DNA from: Luteitalea sp. TBR-22
GTDB taxonomy: Bacteria > Acidobacteriota > Vicinamibacteria > Vicinamibacterales > Vicinamibacteraceae
Assembly (NCBI RefSeq): GCF_016865485.1
Contig: NZ_AP024452.1
Location: 4,300,501 to 4,364,500 of the forward strand
Direction of reading: 5' to 3'
DNA length: 64,000 nucleotides
Under the pieces are notes generated by a model. The model ran no database searches. It was not told the origin of the DNA and saw only the letters and a program-made list of their open reading frames with translations. Position numbers and translations under genes: made by a program. Below, piece by piece: positions 41,548 to 51,289 of the stretch. Within the stretch, counting starts at the first letter, position 1, and each line of letters opens with the position of its first letter.

Positions 41548-42975
41548 ATGTCCGTGACGCCGCCTCCCGCTCCTGTCCCCGGCCTGCCCGTCCTCGCGGG
41601 CCTCTGCACGATCGCGCAAGCCACGGCGCCCGGCCTGAGCGTCGACGCGACGGTCGCCCGCTTGAAGCGTCTGCACGGGGTCGCCCGCGCGGCGCACGGT
41701 GCGCTCGTCTCGCGACTCACGGCCGAGCCGCAGTACGAGCTCAAGATGCTGTACAGCCACCATGCGTGGCTGCTCGCCGAACTTGTCGCGGCCATTCGCG
41801 CCCGGGTCGGCGAGATGCGCGAGCCGCCGCTCGGTCTCGAGGATCCGCTCGATCCGGCTCTTCAGCTCGCCCTCGATGAGGTGACGCACGCGCCCGACGG
41901 CACGCACCTGTGCGCCGGCCTGTACACCGTCCTGCTGCCGGCGCTTGACGAGGCCTGTGGCGCCCTGCACGCCGACGCCCATCCGCTGGCCGACGCGCCG
42001 ACCCGCCACCTGCTCCGGCATGCCCGGCTCGACCTGGCCGACATCCTCATGCACGGCCGGCAGGCCGCCGACGCGCTCGCGGCGGTCTCCTCGCCCGACG
42101 CCACCTGGCTCGGCGAGGTGCGCCAGGCACTGGCCGCGGCAGGCGGCGTCGATGGCACGGCCGGTGAGGCGGTCGCGGCCCCTTCGCCACGCTTCTCGGC
42201 AACGCCCCGTCGCTTCGACCCCGTGCCGCGGCGCGACGCCCGCTTCCCCGACCCGTACAACATGGCCGTCAACGCCGAGGCCTTCATCTACGACACGTCG
42301 TTCCCGCCGGAACCGAAGCTGCTCATGCTGGCGTACAAGCGCCTGCGCGAGATCGACGTGCCGGAGATGATGGCCAGCATCATCGTCGAAACGCCGGGCA
42401 AGCCGTGGGGCTACGTCCGCGACATGACGCGGCAGCTCTGGGACGAGGCCCGTCACGCGATGATGGGCGAGGTGCTGTTTGCCGCCCTCGGCGTCGACTG
42501 GCCGGCGCTCGTGCGCGTCAATTTCACCTGGTCGCTCGGGCTCAACACGCAGATCGGCGCGCTCGATCGCCACGCGGTGCTGTACTTCATCGAGCAGGGC
42601 CTGATGCCGCGGCATGGCAAGCGCTACGAGTGGGAGATCGCGCAGGCCGCCGGCTCGCCGCTCGCGGCGACTTTCCAGGACTACGACTGGGCCGACGAGG
42701 TGCTGCACGCCCGCATCGGCAAGCAGTGGTACGTGGCGGCGATGCCGAGCCAGCAGGAGGCGCTCCGCGCCGGTGACCGCGCGTGGTCGCGCGTGCTGAT
42801 GGACTGGGGCGCCTGGAAGCGCGACGGCCTGACCAACCACGACAACTGGTGGCCGGCGCTGTACGCCGACGCGTGCCGCCGCCTCGGCTGGCCCCACGAT
42901 CCGCGCGTGGCCGCCTTCGATACTTCCTACGCGGAACAACGCGCCGACCTGAAGTCGGTGAGCCACTCCGGATAG
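41548..42975 (+). CDS. Ferritin-like di-iron protein of unknown function
   Basis: The 475-aa protein has a poorly conserved helical N-half and a C-half with a ferritin-like ligand pattern: a first Glu near 273 or 281, DEARH (299-303), a Glu near 350 in YFIEQG, and DEVLH (383-387). Two ExxH motifs spaced about 84 residues apart with two single Glu residues match di-iron carboxylate proteins, so an oxygenase, hydroxylase or ferroxidase role is possible. I do not recognise the exact family. It lies between an APC permease and the aquaglyceroporin/glycerol kinase genes; the link to glycerol use is only positional. Eight bases separate it from the aquaporin gene. Confidence 0.82.
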   Translation: MSVTPPPAPVPGLPVLAGLCTIAQATAPGLSVDATVARLKRLHGVARAAHGALVSRLTAEPQYELKMLYSHHAWLLAELVAAIRARVGEMREPPLGLEDPLDPALQLALDEVTHAPDGTHLCAGLYTVLLPALDEACGALHADAHPLADAPTRHLLRHARLDLADILMHGRQAADALAAVSSPDATWLGEVRQALAAAGGVDGTAGEAVAAPSPRFSATPRRFDPVPRRDARFPDPYNMAVNAEAFIYDTSFPPEPKLLMLAYKRLREIDVPEMMASIIVETPGKPWGYVRDMTRQLWDEARHAMMGEVLFAALGVDWPALVRVNFTWSLGLNTQIGALDRHAVLYFIEQGLMPRHGKRYEWEIAQAAGSPLAATFQDYDWADEVLHARIGKQWYVAAMPSQQEALRAGDRAWSRVLMDWGAWKRDGLTNHDNWWPALYADACRRLGWPHDPRVAAFDTSYAEQRADLKSVSHSG

Positions 42976-42983
42976 CCACGACG

Positions 42984-43775
42984 ATGCGTGAAGCCCTCGC
43001 GGAATTCCTCGGCACGGCCCTCCTCCTCACCTTCGGCCTCGGCGTCGTCGCGCAGACGGTGACCAGCGGCGGCGCGGCCGGCAGTCCCCTCGGCATCCAC
43101 CTGTGCTGGGGACTGGCCGTGATCCTCGGCGTGTACGCCTCGGCAGGGGTCAGCGGCGCGCACCTCAATCCCGCCGTCACGCTGGCGCTCGCCGTCCGGC
43201 GCGGCTTCCCGTGGAGCAAGGTCGGCCCCTACGTCGTCGCCCAGCTGCTCGGCGCGTTCGTCGGCGCGGCGGTGGTGTACCTCACCTACCGGGAGGCGAT
43301 CACGGCCTTCGACGGCGGGATGCGACAGGTGCTCGGCCCGCATGGCACGGCGGGCATCTTCGCGACCTATCCCGCGCCGTACCTGTCGATCCTCGGCGGC
43401 GTCATCGACCAGATCGTCGGCACGGCGCTGCTCGTGGCGATGGTGTTCGCGATCAGCGACGAGCGGAACGCGCCTCCGGCGGCGTCGCTCGCCCCGGTGT
43501 TCGTCGGCCTCACGGTGATGGCGATCGGCATGGGATTCGGCGCCAACGCCGGCTATGCGATCAACCCGGCGCGCGACTTCGGTCCGCGCCTCTTCACGGC
43601 CCTCGCCGGTTGGGGCGGCGGCGTCTTCACGGCCGGCAACGGCTGGTGGTGGGTGCCGGTCGTGGCGCCCTGCATCGGCGCCGTGCTGGGCGGCACCGTC
43701 TACGACCTGTTGATCCGCGCGCACCACCCCGCGCACACCAACCGCATCGGCGATCCGGCGCGCCGCGTCGAGTAG
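42984..43775 (+). CDS. glpF: Aquaglyceroporin (MIP family, glycerol facilitator-type)
   Basis: The 263-aa protein has six transmembrane helices and two half-helix NPA motifs, HLNPAVT near residue 67 and [10 protein letters not shown] near 195. The Asp right after the second NPA (NPARD) is the usual mark of glycerol-conducting facilitators as opposed to water channels. It lets glycerol cross the inner membrane; glpK 103 bp downstream would phosphorylate it. ATG at 42984; an extension to 42783 is a shadow of the previous gene. Confidence 0.92.
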   Translation: MREALAEFLGTALLLTFGLGVVAQTVTSGGAAGSPLGIHLCWGLAVILGVYASAGVSGAHLNPAVTLALAVRRGFPWSKVGPYVVAQLLGAFVGAAVVYLTYREAITAFDGGMRQVLGPHGTAGIFATYPAPYLSILGGVIDQIVGTALLVAMVFAISDERNAPPAASLAPVFVGLTVMAIGMGFGANAGYAINPARDFGPRLFTALAGWGGGVFTAGNGWWWVPVVAPCIGAVLGGTVYDLLIRAHHPAHTNRIGDPARRVE

Positions 43776-43787
43776 CGCGCGAGCCTT

Positions 43788-43836
43788 CCCGACTCCCGAC
43801 TCCCGACTCCCGACTCCCGACTCCCGACTCCCGACC
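43788..43836. repeat. Heptamer tandem repeat (CCCGACT)n
   Basis: Six exact CCCGACT units and one CCCGACC fill the gap between glpF and glpK. A similar array with another motif follows the sigma-54 activator. Confidence 0.9.
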
Positions 43837-43878
43837 CCGAAGGCCGACGGCTGGATGCCGAAGGCCGTGAGCGTCCTC

Positions 43879-45372
43879 ATGTCCTACATCCTCGCCCTCG
43901 ATCAAGGCACCACGTCCAGCCGCGCCATCGTCTTCGGCCGTGACGGGCGGGTCGTCGCCTCCGCGCAGCAGGAATTCCCGCAGATCTTCCCGGGGCCGGC
44001 GCTCGTCGAGCACGATCCGGAGGCGATCTGGTCGTCGCAGATCGCCGTCGCGAAGGAGGCCATGGCCACGGCCGGGCTGACGGCGGCCGACATCGCCGCC
44101 ATCGGCATCGCCAACCAGCGCGAGACCACCGTGCTCTGGGAGAAGGCCACCGGCAAGCCGGTCGCCAACGCGATCGTGTGGCAGAGCCGCGTCAGTGCGG
44201 GCATCTGCGATCGCCTCAAGCAGCAGGGGCACGAGGCGATGATCCGCGAGAAGACGGGCCTGGTCGTCGACGCCTACTTCTCGGGTACGAAGGTCAAGCA
44301 CCTGCTCGACACGCACGAGGGGCTGCGGGCCCGCGCGATGCGCGGCGAGGTGCTGTTCGGCACGATCGAGACGTTCCTGTTGTGGCGGCTCTCGGGCGGC
44401 GCCGTGCACGTCACCGACGTCAGCAACGCCTCGCGCACGCTGATGTTCAACATCCACACGCTGGACTGGGACGACGAGTTGCTGGCGCTGCTCGACGTAC
44501 CCCGCGCGATGCTGCCGGCCATCCGCAGCAACAGCGAGGTGTACGGCCACACCCGGCCGGAGATCTTCGGTGCGCCCATCCCGCTGGCCGGCGCGGCCGG
44601 CGACCAGCAGGCGGCCCTCTTCGGCCAGGCGTGCTTCGAGCCGGGCAGCGCGAAGAACACGTACGGCACCGGCTGCTTCCTGCTCATGAACACGGGCGCG
44701 ACGCCCAAGCCGTCCAGCCACGGGCTGCTCACCACGGTGGGCTGGCAGCGCAACGGCGAGGTGACCTACGCGCTCGAAGGCGCGGTGTTCATCGCCGGAG
44801 CGGTCGTGCAGTGGCTGCGCGACGGGCTGAAGCTGATCCCGACCTCGGCCGACGTCGAGCGCCTGATGCTCGAGTCGACCGATTCGGACGGCGTGCTGCT
44901 CGTGCCCGCGTTCGTCGGCCTCGGCGCGCCGTACTGGGACCAGTACGCGCGCGGCCTCATCATCGGCCTGACCCGCAACACCACCGCCTCGCACCTGGCC
45001 CGCGCCGCCGTCGAGTCGATGGCGTACCAGACGCGCGACGTGCTCGACGCCATGCAGCAGGACTCGGGCATCACGCTGTCGAGCCTGAAGGTCGACGGCG
45101 GCGCCACCGTCAACACCCACCTGCTCGACTTCCAGGCCGACCTGCTGGGCGTGCCCGTGCGTCGTCCGGCCGTCGGCGAGACCACTGCCCTCGGCGCCGC
45201 GTACCTGGCCGGACTGGCCGTGGGCTACTGGAACGACTACGAAGACGTGCGTCGCAACTGGGCGCTCGACCGCGAGTTCGCGCCGACGATCGACCAGCAC
45301 GAGCGTGACCGCCGCTACCGGCGGTGGACCCGCGCCGTCGCCCGCGCCCGCGACTGGGCGCGGGAAGACTGA
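43879..45372 (+). CDS. glpK: Glycerol kinase
   Basis: From the ATG at 43879 the protein is 497 aa, the usual glycerol kinase length. It phosphorylates glycerol to sn-glycerol 3-phosphate using ATP. The FGGY-family N-domain begins [30 protein letters not shown] and the substrate-binding [11 protein letters not shown] are present, as are the C-terminal [21 protein letters not shown] and [19 protein letters not shown] signatures. An in-frame ATG 24 bp upstream would add eight residues without a better site. It follows glpF, forming a short glycerol uptake unit. Confidence 0.96.
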   Translation: MSYILALDQGTTSSRAIVFGRDGRVVASAQQEFPQIFPGPALVEHDPEAIWSSQIAVAKEAMATAGLTAADIAAIGIANQRETTVLWEKATGKPVANAIVWQSRVSAGICDRLKQQGHEAMIREKTGLVVDAYFSGTKVKHLLDTHEGLRARAMRGEVLFGTIETFLLWRLSGGAVHVTDVSNASRTLMFNIHTLDWDDELLALLDVPRAMLPAIRSNSEVYGHTRPEIFGAPIPLAGAAGDQQAALFGQACFEPGSAKNTYGTGCFLLMNTGATPKPSSHGLLTTVGWQRNGEVTYALEGAVFIAGAVVQWLRDGLKLIPTSADVERLMLESTDSDGVLLVPAFVGLGAPYWDQYARGLIIGLTRNTTASHLARAAVESMAYQTRDVLDAMQQDSGITLSSLKVDGGATVNTHLLDFQADLLGVPVRRPAVGETTALGAAYLAGLAVGYWNDYEDVRRNWALDREFAPTIDQHERDRRYRRWTRAVARARDWARED

Positions 45373-45436
45373 GGGAGGGCGCGGACCCGCCGCCCTCCCC
45401 TGGCCGTTCGGCATCCAATTTGGATGGCTGGGCCGC

Positions 45437-47221
45437 GTGTCTGACTCCCGGTCCTCGACTGACGCGCTCCACGGCTATCCCCGACCGCAACTCCGCCGCG
45501 ACTCCTGGCGCTCGCTCGACGGGCCCTGGGAGTTCGTGGCCGATCCGCAGGCCCGCTGGCGAACGCCGCCCGATGTCACCTGGGCGGGACGCACCATCGT
45601 CGTGCCCTTCGCGCCGGAGACGCGCGCGAGTGGCATCCACGAGACCGGCTTCCTGGCGCGCTGCTGGTACCGCCGCACGCTCGAGCCCTGGGATCCGGGC
45701 GACGGCCGGGTCTTCCTGCACTTCGGGGCCGTCGACTACCGCGCCACCGTCTGGGTCGATGATCGCCCGGTCGCCAGGCACGAGGGGGGCTACACGCCGT
45801 TCGAATGCGACATCACCGAGGCGATGCGCGCGGGACGCCCGGTCACGGTGGTGGTGCGGGCCGACGACGATCCGCTGGATCTGGCCAAGCCGCGCGGCAA
45901 GCAGGACTGGCTGCTCGAGCCCCACTCCATCTGGTATCCGCGCACGACGGGCATCTGGCAGTCGGTCTGGCTCGAGCGTGTACCGCGCGCCTGGGTGCAG
46001 CGACTCCGTTGGACGCCCAGCCTCGTCGCGTGGGATCTCCACCTCGAGTGCTGGTTCGGCGGCGACCTGTCCGAGCCGCTGCAGCTCGAGGTGACCATCA
46101 TGTCGGGCGAGCGCCTCCTCGCGCGCGACTGTTACGAGGTGACCGGCGACGAGCTGTCGCGTCGGATCGCCTTCTCCGACCCCGGCATCGACGACTCGCG
46201 CAACGCTTTGCTGTGGAGCCCCGAGTCGCCGCACCTGCTCGACGTCACGCTCGAACTCCGCACCGTCGCGGGCGAGCGCGTCGACGTCGTCGAGAGCTAC
46301 ACGGCGCTTCGCGAGGTCGCCGTCAGCGCCGACCGGTTCGTGCTCAACGGACGGCCGTACTACCTGCGCCTGGTGCTCGACCAGGGCTACTGGCCCGACA
46401 GTGGCTCGACGGCCCCCGACGACGCGGCCCTGCAGCGCGACGTCGAGTTGGCTCGCGCGATGGGCTTCAACGGTGTCCGCAAGCACCAGAAGATCGAGGC
46501 GCCGCGCTACCTGTACTGGGCCGACCGCCTCGGCTTGCTGGTCTGGGAGGAGATGCCGAGCGCCTATCGCTTCACGTCGGTCTCGGTCGAGCGCCTCACC
46601 CGCGAATGGCTCGACGTGCTCGCCCGCGATCGGAGCCATCCGTGCATCGTCGCGTGGGTGCCGTTCAACGAGTCGTGGGGTGTGCCCAACCTGCCCGACA
46701 ACCCGTCGCATCGTCACTACGTGCAGGCGCTGTATCACCTGACGCGCACGATCGATCCGCACCGGCCGGTGATCGGCAACGACGGATGGGAGAGCAGCGC
46801 CACCGATCTCGTCGGCATCCACGACTACGACGCCGATCCGCAGCGACTGCGCGCGCGCTATCACTCCGACGACATCGTGCCGCGGCTCTTCCGCAAGGAA
46901 CGTCCGGGCGGACGTGTGCTCGTGCTCGAGGGGCACGCCAATCTCGACCACCCGATCGTGCTGTCGGAGTTCGGCGGTATCGCCTGCTCGGCCGAGCAGC
47001 GGACCTGGGGCTACTCGCGTTGCGACACGGGCGAAGCGCTGCAGGCCCGCTACGCCGAACTCGTGCAGGCGGTGCACGACTCGCGGATATTCGCAGGATT
47101 CTGCTACACACAGTTCGCCGACACGTATCAGGAAGCCAACGGGCTCCTGTCCGCCGACCGGACCCCGAAGTTCCCTCTGGACGACATCCAGCGGGCGACA
47201 CGCGGCGTGAGTCGTCGATGA
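45437..47221 (+). CDS. Glycoside hydrolase family 2 enzyme (beta-galactosidase/glucuronidase-like)
   Basis: The 594-aa protein starts at a GTG at 45437, 64 bp after glpK; earlier in-frame starts lie inside glpK. It has the GH2 order: jelly-roll sugar-binding domain (YPRPQLRRDSWRSLDGPWEF, with FGAVDYRATVWVDDRPVARHEGGYTPFECDIT), Ig-like sandwich, then TIM barrel. The acid/base Glu is in PFNESWG near residue 410 and the nucleophile Glu in VLSEFGG near 515. There is no signal peptide, so it is probably cytoplasmic. It lacks the extra C-terminal domains of large beta-galactosidases. Exact sugar specificity is uncertain. Confidence 0.9.
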   Translation: MSDSRSSTDALHGYPRPQLRRDSWRSLDGPWEFVADPQARWRTPPDVTWAGRTIVVPFAPETRASGIHETGFLARCWYRRTLEPWDPGDGRVFLHFGAVDYRATVWVDDRPVARHEGGYTPFECDITEAMRAGRPVTVVVRADDDPLDLAKPRGKQDWLLEPHSIWYPRTTGIWQSVWLERVPRAWVQRLRWTPSLVAWDLHLECWFGGDLSEPLQLEVTIMSGERLLARDCYEVTGDELSRRIAFSDPGIDDSRNALLWSPESPHLLDVTLELRTVAGERVDVVESYTALREVAVSADRFVLNGRPYYLRLVLDQGYWPDSGSTAPDDAALQRDVELARAMGFNGVRKHQKIEAPRYLYWADRLGLLVWEEMPSAYRFTSVSVERLTREWLDVLARDRSHPCIVAWVPFNESWGVPNLPDNPSHRHYVQALYHLTRTIDPHRPVIGNDGWESSATDLVGIHDYDADPQRLRARYHSDDIVPRLFRKERPGGRVLVLEGHANLDHPIVLSEFGGIACSAEQRTWGYSRCDTGEALQARYAELVQAVHDSRIFAGFCYTQFADTYQEANGLLSADRTPKFPLDDIQRATRGVSRR

Positions 47222-47344
47222 GCTGTCGCCGTGGTGTGCGCCCGGTAGCGTCCTGATACGACGAGGACGGGGCCGGTCCGCCGTCCCAGCCACGGCAGTG
47301 CTGGTCGGCGGCCGGCGGCACACATGTTGAAAAGGGGGGACGGC

Positions 47345-48565
47345 ATGAATCCCCCTGCCTCCTCGGATCTGATCTGCTTCTCCCACCTGCGCTGGGACTT
47401 CGTCTGGCAGCGACCGCAGCACCTGCTGAGCCGCGCCTCACGAGACCGCCGGGTGTGGTTCGTCGAGGAACCGCGCGAGACCGATGGTGAGCCACGACTG
47501 GACGTTCGCGCCGTGTCGGACCGTCTCTCGGTCGTCGTGCCGCTCCTGCCGGCCGGGCTCGATCCGGAGGCGAGCTGCCGCCGGCAGCGCGAGCTGCTGG
47601 CCACCTGGTGGCGCGAGCAGCGTTTCGACAGCCCGCTCCTCTGGTACTACACGCCGATGGCGCTGCCGTTCACGCGCACGCTCGCGGCGGGTGTCGTCGT
47701 CTACGACTGCATGGACGAACTCTCGCTGTTCAAGGGCGCGCCGCCGGCGTTGCGCCGGCTCGAGATGGAGCTGCTCGAGCGCGCCGATCTCGTGTTCACC
47801 GGCGGCGTGAGCCTGTACGAAGCCAAGAAGCATCAGCACGAGGCGGTGCACGCCTTCCCGAGCAGCGTCGACAAGTCGCACTTCATGCGCGCGCGGTCGG
47901 GCACGCTGGCGCCACCGCCGGATCAGGCCGCGACGCCCGGGCCGCGCGTCGGCTTCTTCGGCGTCATCGACGAGCGCCTCGACATCGAGTTGATCGGCCG
48001 CCTCGCGGAGTTGCGACCGCAGTACCACTTCGTGCTGCTCGGCCCGGTCGTGAAGATCGATCCGGCCTCGCTGCCCACAGCGTCCAACCTGCATTACCTG
48101 GGCATGAAGCGCTACGAGGAGCTGCCGGCCTACCTCGCGGGCTGGGACGTGGCGATGCTGCCCTTCGCGCGCAACGACGCGACACGGTACATCAGCCCGA
48201 CCAAGACGCCCGAGTACCTCGCGGCCGGGTGTCCGGTGGTCTCCACCTCGATCACCGACGTCGTGCACCCGTACGGCACCGAGCAGCTGGCGCGCATCGC
48301 CGACGATCCGCAGGCGTTCGCCGAGGCGATCGACCAGGCGCTGGCCGAGGCGCTGCGTGATCCGGTCGAGGGGATCGCGCCGTCGCGAAGTGCGGCGCAC
48401 GTGGCCCGCGCCGACGCGTTCCTCGCGGACCTTTCGTGGGACCGCACATGGCAGGGCATGCACGCGCTCGTCCGCGCGGCGGCACGCCGCATGGGTCGCG
48501 CCTCGCAGGGTCGCGCCGTCGCCACTGCCCCCGTCGGCACCGTCGCCGCCGGTCCGGCTGCCTGA
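47345..48565 (+). CDS. Glycosyltransferase, GT4-like, partner of the Glf gene
   Basis: The 406-aa protein starts at an ATG preceded by AAGGGGGG. It opens with the ICFSHLRWDFVWQRPQHLL motif of glycosyltransferases often found beside UDP-galactopyranose mutase, and its C-half has a GT-B donor site: ISPTKTPEYLAAGCPVVST (about residues 290-308). It is cytoplasmic and may transfer galactofuranose or another sugar onto a surface glycan. Seven bases separate it from glf, so the pair is one transcript. Confidence 0.88.
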   Translation: MNPPASSDLICFSHLRWDFVWQRPQHLLSRASRDRRVWFVEEPRETDGEPRLDVRAVSDRLSVVVPLLPAGLDPEASCRRQRELLATWWREQRFDSPLLWYYTPMALPFTRTLAAGVVVYDCMDELSLFKGAPPALRRLEMELLERADLVFTGGVSLYEAKKHQHEAVHAFPSSVDKSHFMRARSGTLAPPPDQAATPGPRVGFFGVIDERLDIELIGRLAELRPQYHFVLLGPVVKIDPASLPTASNLHYLGMKRYEELPAYLAGWDVAMLPFARNDATRYISPTKTPEYLAAGCPVVSTSITDVVHPYGTEQLARIADDPQAFAEAIDQALAEALRDPVEGIAPSRSAAHVARADAFLADLSWDRTWQGMHALVRAAARRMGRASQGRAVATAPVGTVAAGPAA

Positions 48566-48572
48566 GGTCGCC

Positions 48573-49706
48573 ATGGCATTCGACTACCTGATCGTCGGGG
48601 CAGGTTTCTCCGGGAGCGTGCTGGCCGAGCGGATGGCGCGCGTCGCCGGCAAGCGCGTGCTCCTCATCGACAAGCGCCCGCACATCGCCGGCAACGCGTA
48701 CGACCACCACGACGAGGCGGGCGTGCTCGTGCACCGCTACGGGCCGCACATCTTCCACACCAACTCGCGGGAGGTCTTCGACTACCTCGGGCAGTTCACC
48801 GAGTGGCGGCCCTACCAGCACCGGGTGCGCGCGTCGGTGGACGGCCAGTTGCTGCCGATCCCCATCAACCTCGATACGGTGAACACGCTCTACGGGCTGA
48901 AGCTCAGTGCCTACGACGTGGAGGGGTTCTTCAGCGCGGCGGCCGAGCGCTGCGAGCAGGTGAAGACGTCCGAGGACGTGATCGTCAACCGCGTCGGGCG
49001 GGAGCTGTACGAGAAGTTCTTCCGCAACTACACGCGCAAGCAGTGGGGCATGGACCCGTCAGAGCTCGACGCGCAGGTCACCGCGCGCGTCCCGGTGCGG
49101 ACCAACCGCGACGACCGGTACTTCACCGACACGTACCAGGCGATGCCGCGCCACGGCTACACGCGGATGTTCGAGCGGATCCTCGACCATCCCGGCATCA
49201 AGGTGATGCTCAACACGACGTTTGCCGAGATCGCCGAGGAGGTGTCGTTCGACGAGGTGATCTACACCGGACCGATCGACGAGTACTTCGGGTACTGCTT
49301 CGGCCGCCTGCCGTACCGGTCGCTGCGCTTCGCGTTCGAGACCCACGACGTGCCGCAGGTGCAGCCGGTGGCCGTGATCAACCACCCGAACGAGCAGCCG
49401 TACACGCGCGTCACCGAGTTCAAGCACCTCACCGGGCAGGTCCACCCGAAGAGCACGCTGGTGTACGAGTACCCGCAGGCCGAGGGCGATCCGTACTACC
49501 CGGTGCCACGGCAGGAGAACGCCGCGTTGTACCAGCAGTACAAGGCGCTGGCCGACGCGACGCCCGGGGTGCACTTCGTGGGCCGGCTCGGCACCTACAA
49601 GTACTACAACATGGACCAGGTGACAGCGCAGGCACTCACGCTGTTCGCCAAGCTGTCCGGTCGCCCGCGCGCCGAACGGGCGCAGGGGGGAGGCGTGCTA
49701 GCCTGA
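48573..49706 (+). CDS. glf: UDP-galactopyranose mutase
   Basis: The 377-aa flavoprotein interconverts UDP-galactopyranose and UDP-galactofuranose. It begins with an FAD-binding Rossmann motif (VGAGFSGSVLAERMA), followed by LLIDKRPHIAGNAYD and YGPHIFHTN, which are diagnostic of Glf. The NYTRKQWGMDPSELDAQVTARVPVR element and the substrate-binding YPVPRQEN segment near 305 are also present. The ATG at 48573 has GAGG 8 bp upstream. With the upstream glycosyltransferase it indicates galactofuranose-containing surface glycans. Confidence 0.96.
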   Translation: MAFDYLIVGAGFSGSVLAERMARVAGKRVLLIDKRPHIAGNAYDHHDEAGVLVHRYGPHIFHTNSREVFDYLGQFTEWRPYQHRVRASVDGQLLPIPINLDTVNTLYGLKLSAYDVEGFFSAAAERCEQVKTSEDVIVNRVGRELYEKFFRNYTRKQWGMDPSELDAQVTARVPVRTNRDDRYFTDTYQAMPRHGYTRMFERILDHPGIKVMLNTTFAEIAEEVSFDEVIYTGPIDEYFGYCFGRLPYRSLRFAFETHDVPQVQPVAVINHPNEQPYTRVTEFKHLTGQVHPKSTLVYEYPQAEGDPYYPVPRQENAALYQQYKALADATPGVHFVGRLGTYKYYNMDQVTAQALTLFAKLSGRPRAERAQGGGVLA

Positions 49707-49716
49707 ATCGGTCGGC

Positions 49717-51012
49717 ATGCCTGATGTTCCCTCGCCCTCACGGGAAGCAGCCCGGCGACTCGTCGCCGGCTGCGCGCTGACGCTCGCGGCGAGCGTCGGC
49801 CTGGGCGACGACCTGCGCAGCGCCCCGGGTGGGCGGCTCGGCGCGCGCGCGGTCCATCTCGATCTCCCCCATCTCGGCACCACGCAGGTCCTGGTGCCGC
49901 GGGCCACGCCGACCGGCGTGGTCCTCTGGCTCCATCGCCAGGGGTCGGAGGCCGAGCGCGCCGCCTTCGCCGAGGCGGTGCCCTGGCACGTGCTGCTGGT
50001 CGACGTCGACACGACGCGACTCGAGGGCGGGCGCGCCCACACGTGCCGGCGCCTCGCCGACCAACTGGAAGACATCTCGCGCCGCGCCCAGCGCGACGCC
50101 GGCCTCACCGCCTACCTGCGCCCCGTGATCGTGAGTACCGCGGGCGCCCTGCCGGTGGCGCGCGCCGTCGTGGCAGCGGCGCCCCTGCAAGCCGTGCCGG
50201 CTGCGGTGGCCGTCGGGGCGGAGGCCACCACCGTGCCGGTGTCCTGCGAGGCCATCGACAGGCGTGGCGAGCCGCCGGCGGCGTGGCGGTTCGCGCCGAC
50301 ACCACAGGCGCTGCGCTCGCCGCTCGAGGAGGCGCTCGCCGCGGCCACGCAGGAGCCGCCGCACGAGATCACGCCCATCCAGCGCTGGCTGCAGCACTTC
50401 GACCTGCCGCTCACGGCGGCGTGGTCGTCGCAGCCCAGGGCCATGCTGGTGCTGCTGTCGTCGGCGCGTGGCTGGCGACAGCCCGAAGAGGCGCTCGCGC
50501 ATCAGCTCGCCGATCAGGGCGTGCACGTGGTCGGCATCGACGCGCTGCGGTCGTTCTGGCAGCGGCGGTCGCCCCGCGACGTCGCGCTGGAGCTGCAGCG
50601 CCTCACCGATGCGCTCGCTACCACCGGCCTGCCCGTGTACATCGGGGGACGGGAGTTCGGCGCGGAGACCATCGCCGTGGTGGGCGAGATGATGACGCCG
50701 ACGCGCCGCATCACCGGTGTCGTGCTGGTCGACCCGGGGCCGACCGCGTTCTTCGAGGTCGAGCCTCCGGCGTTGCCGCTGCGGGCGATGAGCCCGGCCG
50801 ACTGGTCGACGCACGTCGCCGTGGCCGATCTCGACAGGCCGACGCTCTGCGTCACGCATGCGCAGGGCACGGCCACGGTCCCGGTGTGCCAGGCCCTGGC
50901 TGCCGCCGGGCGCGCCCGGGTCATCGAGACGAACGGACGCGCCGACGTCCTCGCCACCGAGATCGCGACCTTCGTGAAGCAGCGTGACCACAGCCCCCTC
51001 GGCACACACTGA
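49717..51012 (+). CDS. AcvB/VirJ-like alpha/beta-hydrolase-fold protein, probably with an altered nucleophile
   Basis: The 431-aa protein has a signal-like N-terminus (CALTLAASVG) and two related domains. The C-terminal half matches the VirJ/AcvB pattern closely: SSARGWRQPEEALAHQLADQ, then VVGIDALRSFWQRRSP (about 271-286). In AcvB, a lysyl-phosphatidylglycerol hydrolase of Agrobacterium, and in VirJ the nucleophile lies in G-Y-S-F-G; here the aligned site reads GREFG with Glu313 in place of Ser. Either the enzyme is inactive or my alignment is shifted. It starts 10 bp after glf and may be on the same transcript. Confidence 0.75.
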   Translation: MPDVPSPSREAARRLVAGCALTLAASVGLGDDLRSAPGGRLGARAVHLDLPHLGTTQVLVPRATPTGVVLWLHRQGSEAERAAFAEAVPWHVLLVDVDTTRLEGGRAHTCRRLADQLEDISRRAQRDAGLTAYLRPVIVSTAGALPVARAVVAAAPLQAVPAAVAVGAEATTVPVSCEAIDRRGEPPAAWRFAPTPQALRSPLEEALAAATQEPPHEITPIQRWLQHFDLPLTAAWSSQPRAMLVLLSSARGWRQPEEALAHQLADQGVHVVGIDALRSFWQRRSPRDVALELQRLTDALATTGLPVYIGGREFGAETIAVVGEMMTPTRRITGVVLVDPGPTAFFEVEPPALPLRAMSPADWSTHVAVADLDRPTLCVTHAQGTATVPVCQALAAAGRARVIETNGRADVLATEIATFVKQRDHSPLGTH

Positions 51013-51026
51013 GGGGCGCCCATCCG

Positions 51027-51130
51027 ATCTCGCCGTCGCCGGCACGGATGTCCCCGTCGCCTGCAGGGATGTCGCCGCCGCCTGCAGAGATGTCGCCGCC
51101 GCCTGGAGAGATGTCGCCGCCGCCTGGAGA
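51027..51130. repeat. 21-bp tandem repeat array
   Basis: About five units of period 21 bp, of the type ATGTCGCCGCCGCCTGSAGAG, begin 15 bp after the VirJ-like gene. Two middle units are almost identical and the outer ones diverge. The array runs straight into a GTAGC hairpin. Confidence 0.85.
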
Positions 51131-51135
51131 TGTAG

Positions 51136-51155
51136 CCGTCGCCCTTGGGCGACGG
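51136..51155. terminator. GTAGC-headed hairpin between convergent genes
   Basis: CCGTCGCCC and GGGCGACGG pair perfectly over 9 bp around TT; GTAG precedes and GTC follows. The same head and stem plan occurs at 62271-62290. It may terminate the VirJ-like transcript. Confidence 0.5.
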
Positions 51156-51184
51156 TCAGGGACGCCTCACTGCGCGTCGGGCAA

Positions 51185-51280
51185 GCCCGACGCCTACGCC
51201 TGGAGTGAGCCCACACCTACGGCGGGAGTGAGCCCGACGCCTACGGCGGGAGTGAGCCCGCGCGCGTACGCCTGGAGTGA
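51185..51280. repeat. 24-bp tandem repeat array
   Basis: Four units (23-25 bp) of the type GCCCGACGCCTACGGCGGGAGTGA end 10 bp before the stop of the universal stress gene. The units share TACG and GAGTGAG and differ elsewhere. No frame through it is credible. Confidence 0.85.
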
Positions 51281-51289
51281 GTCCGACGG

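Noticed and set aside
51027-51280. CRISPR array
   Set aside because: Repeats are contiguous with no spacers of unique sequence, and there are no cas genes in the window.
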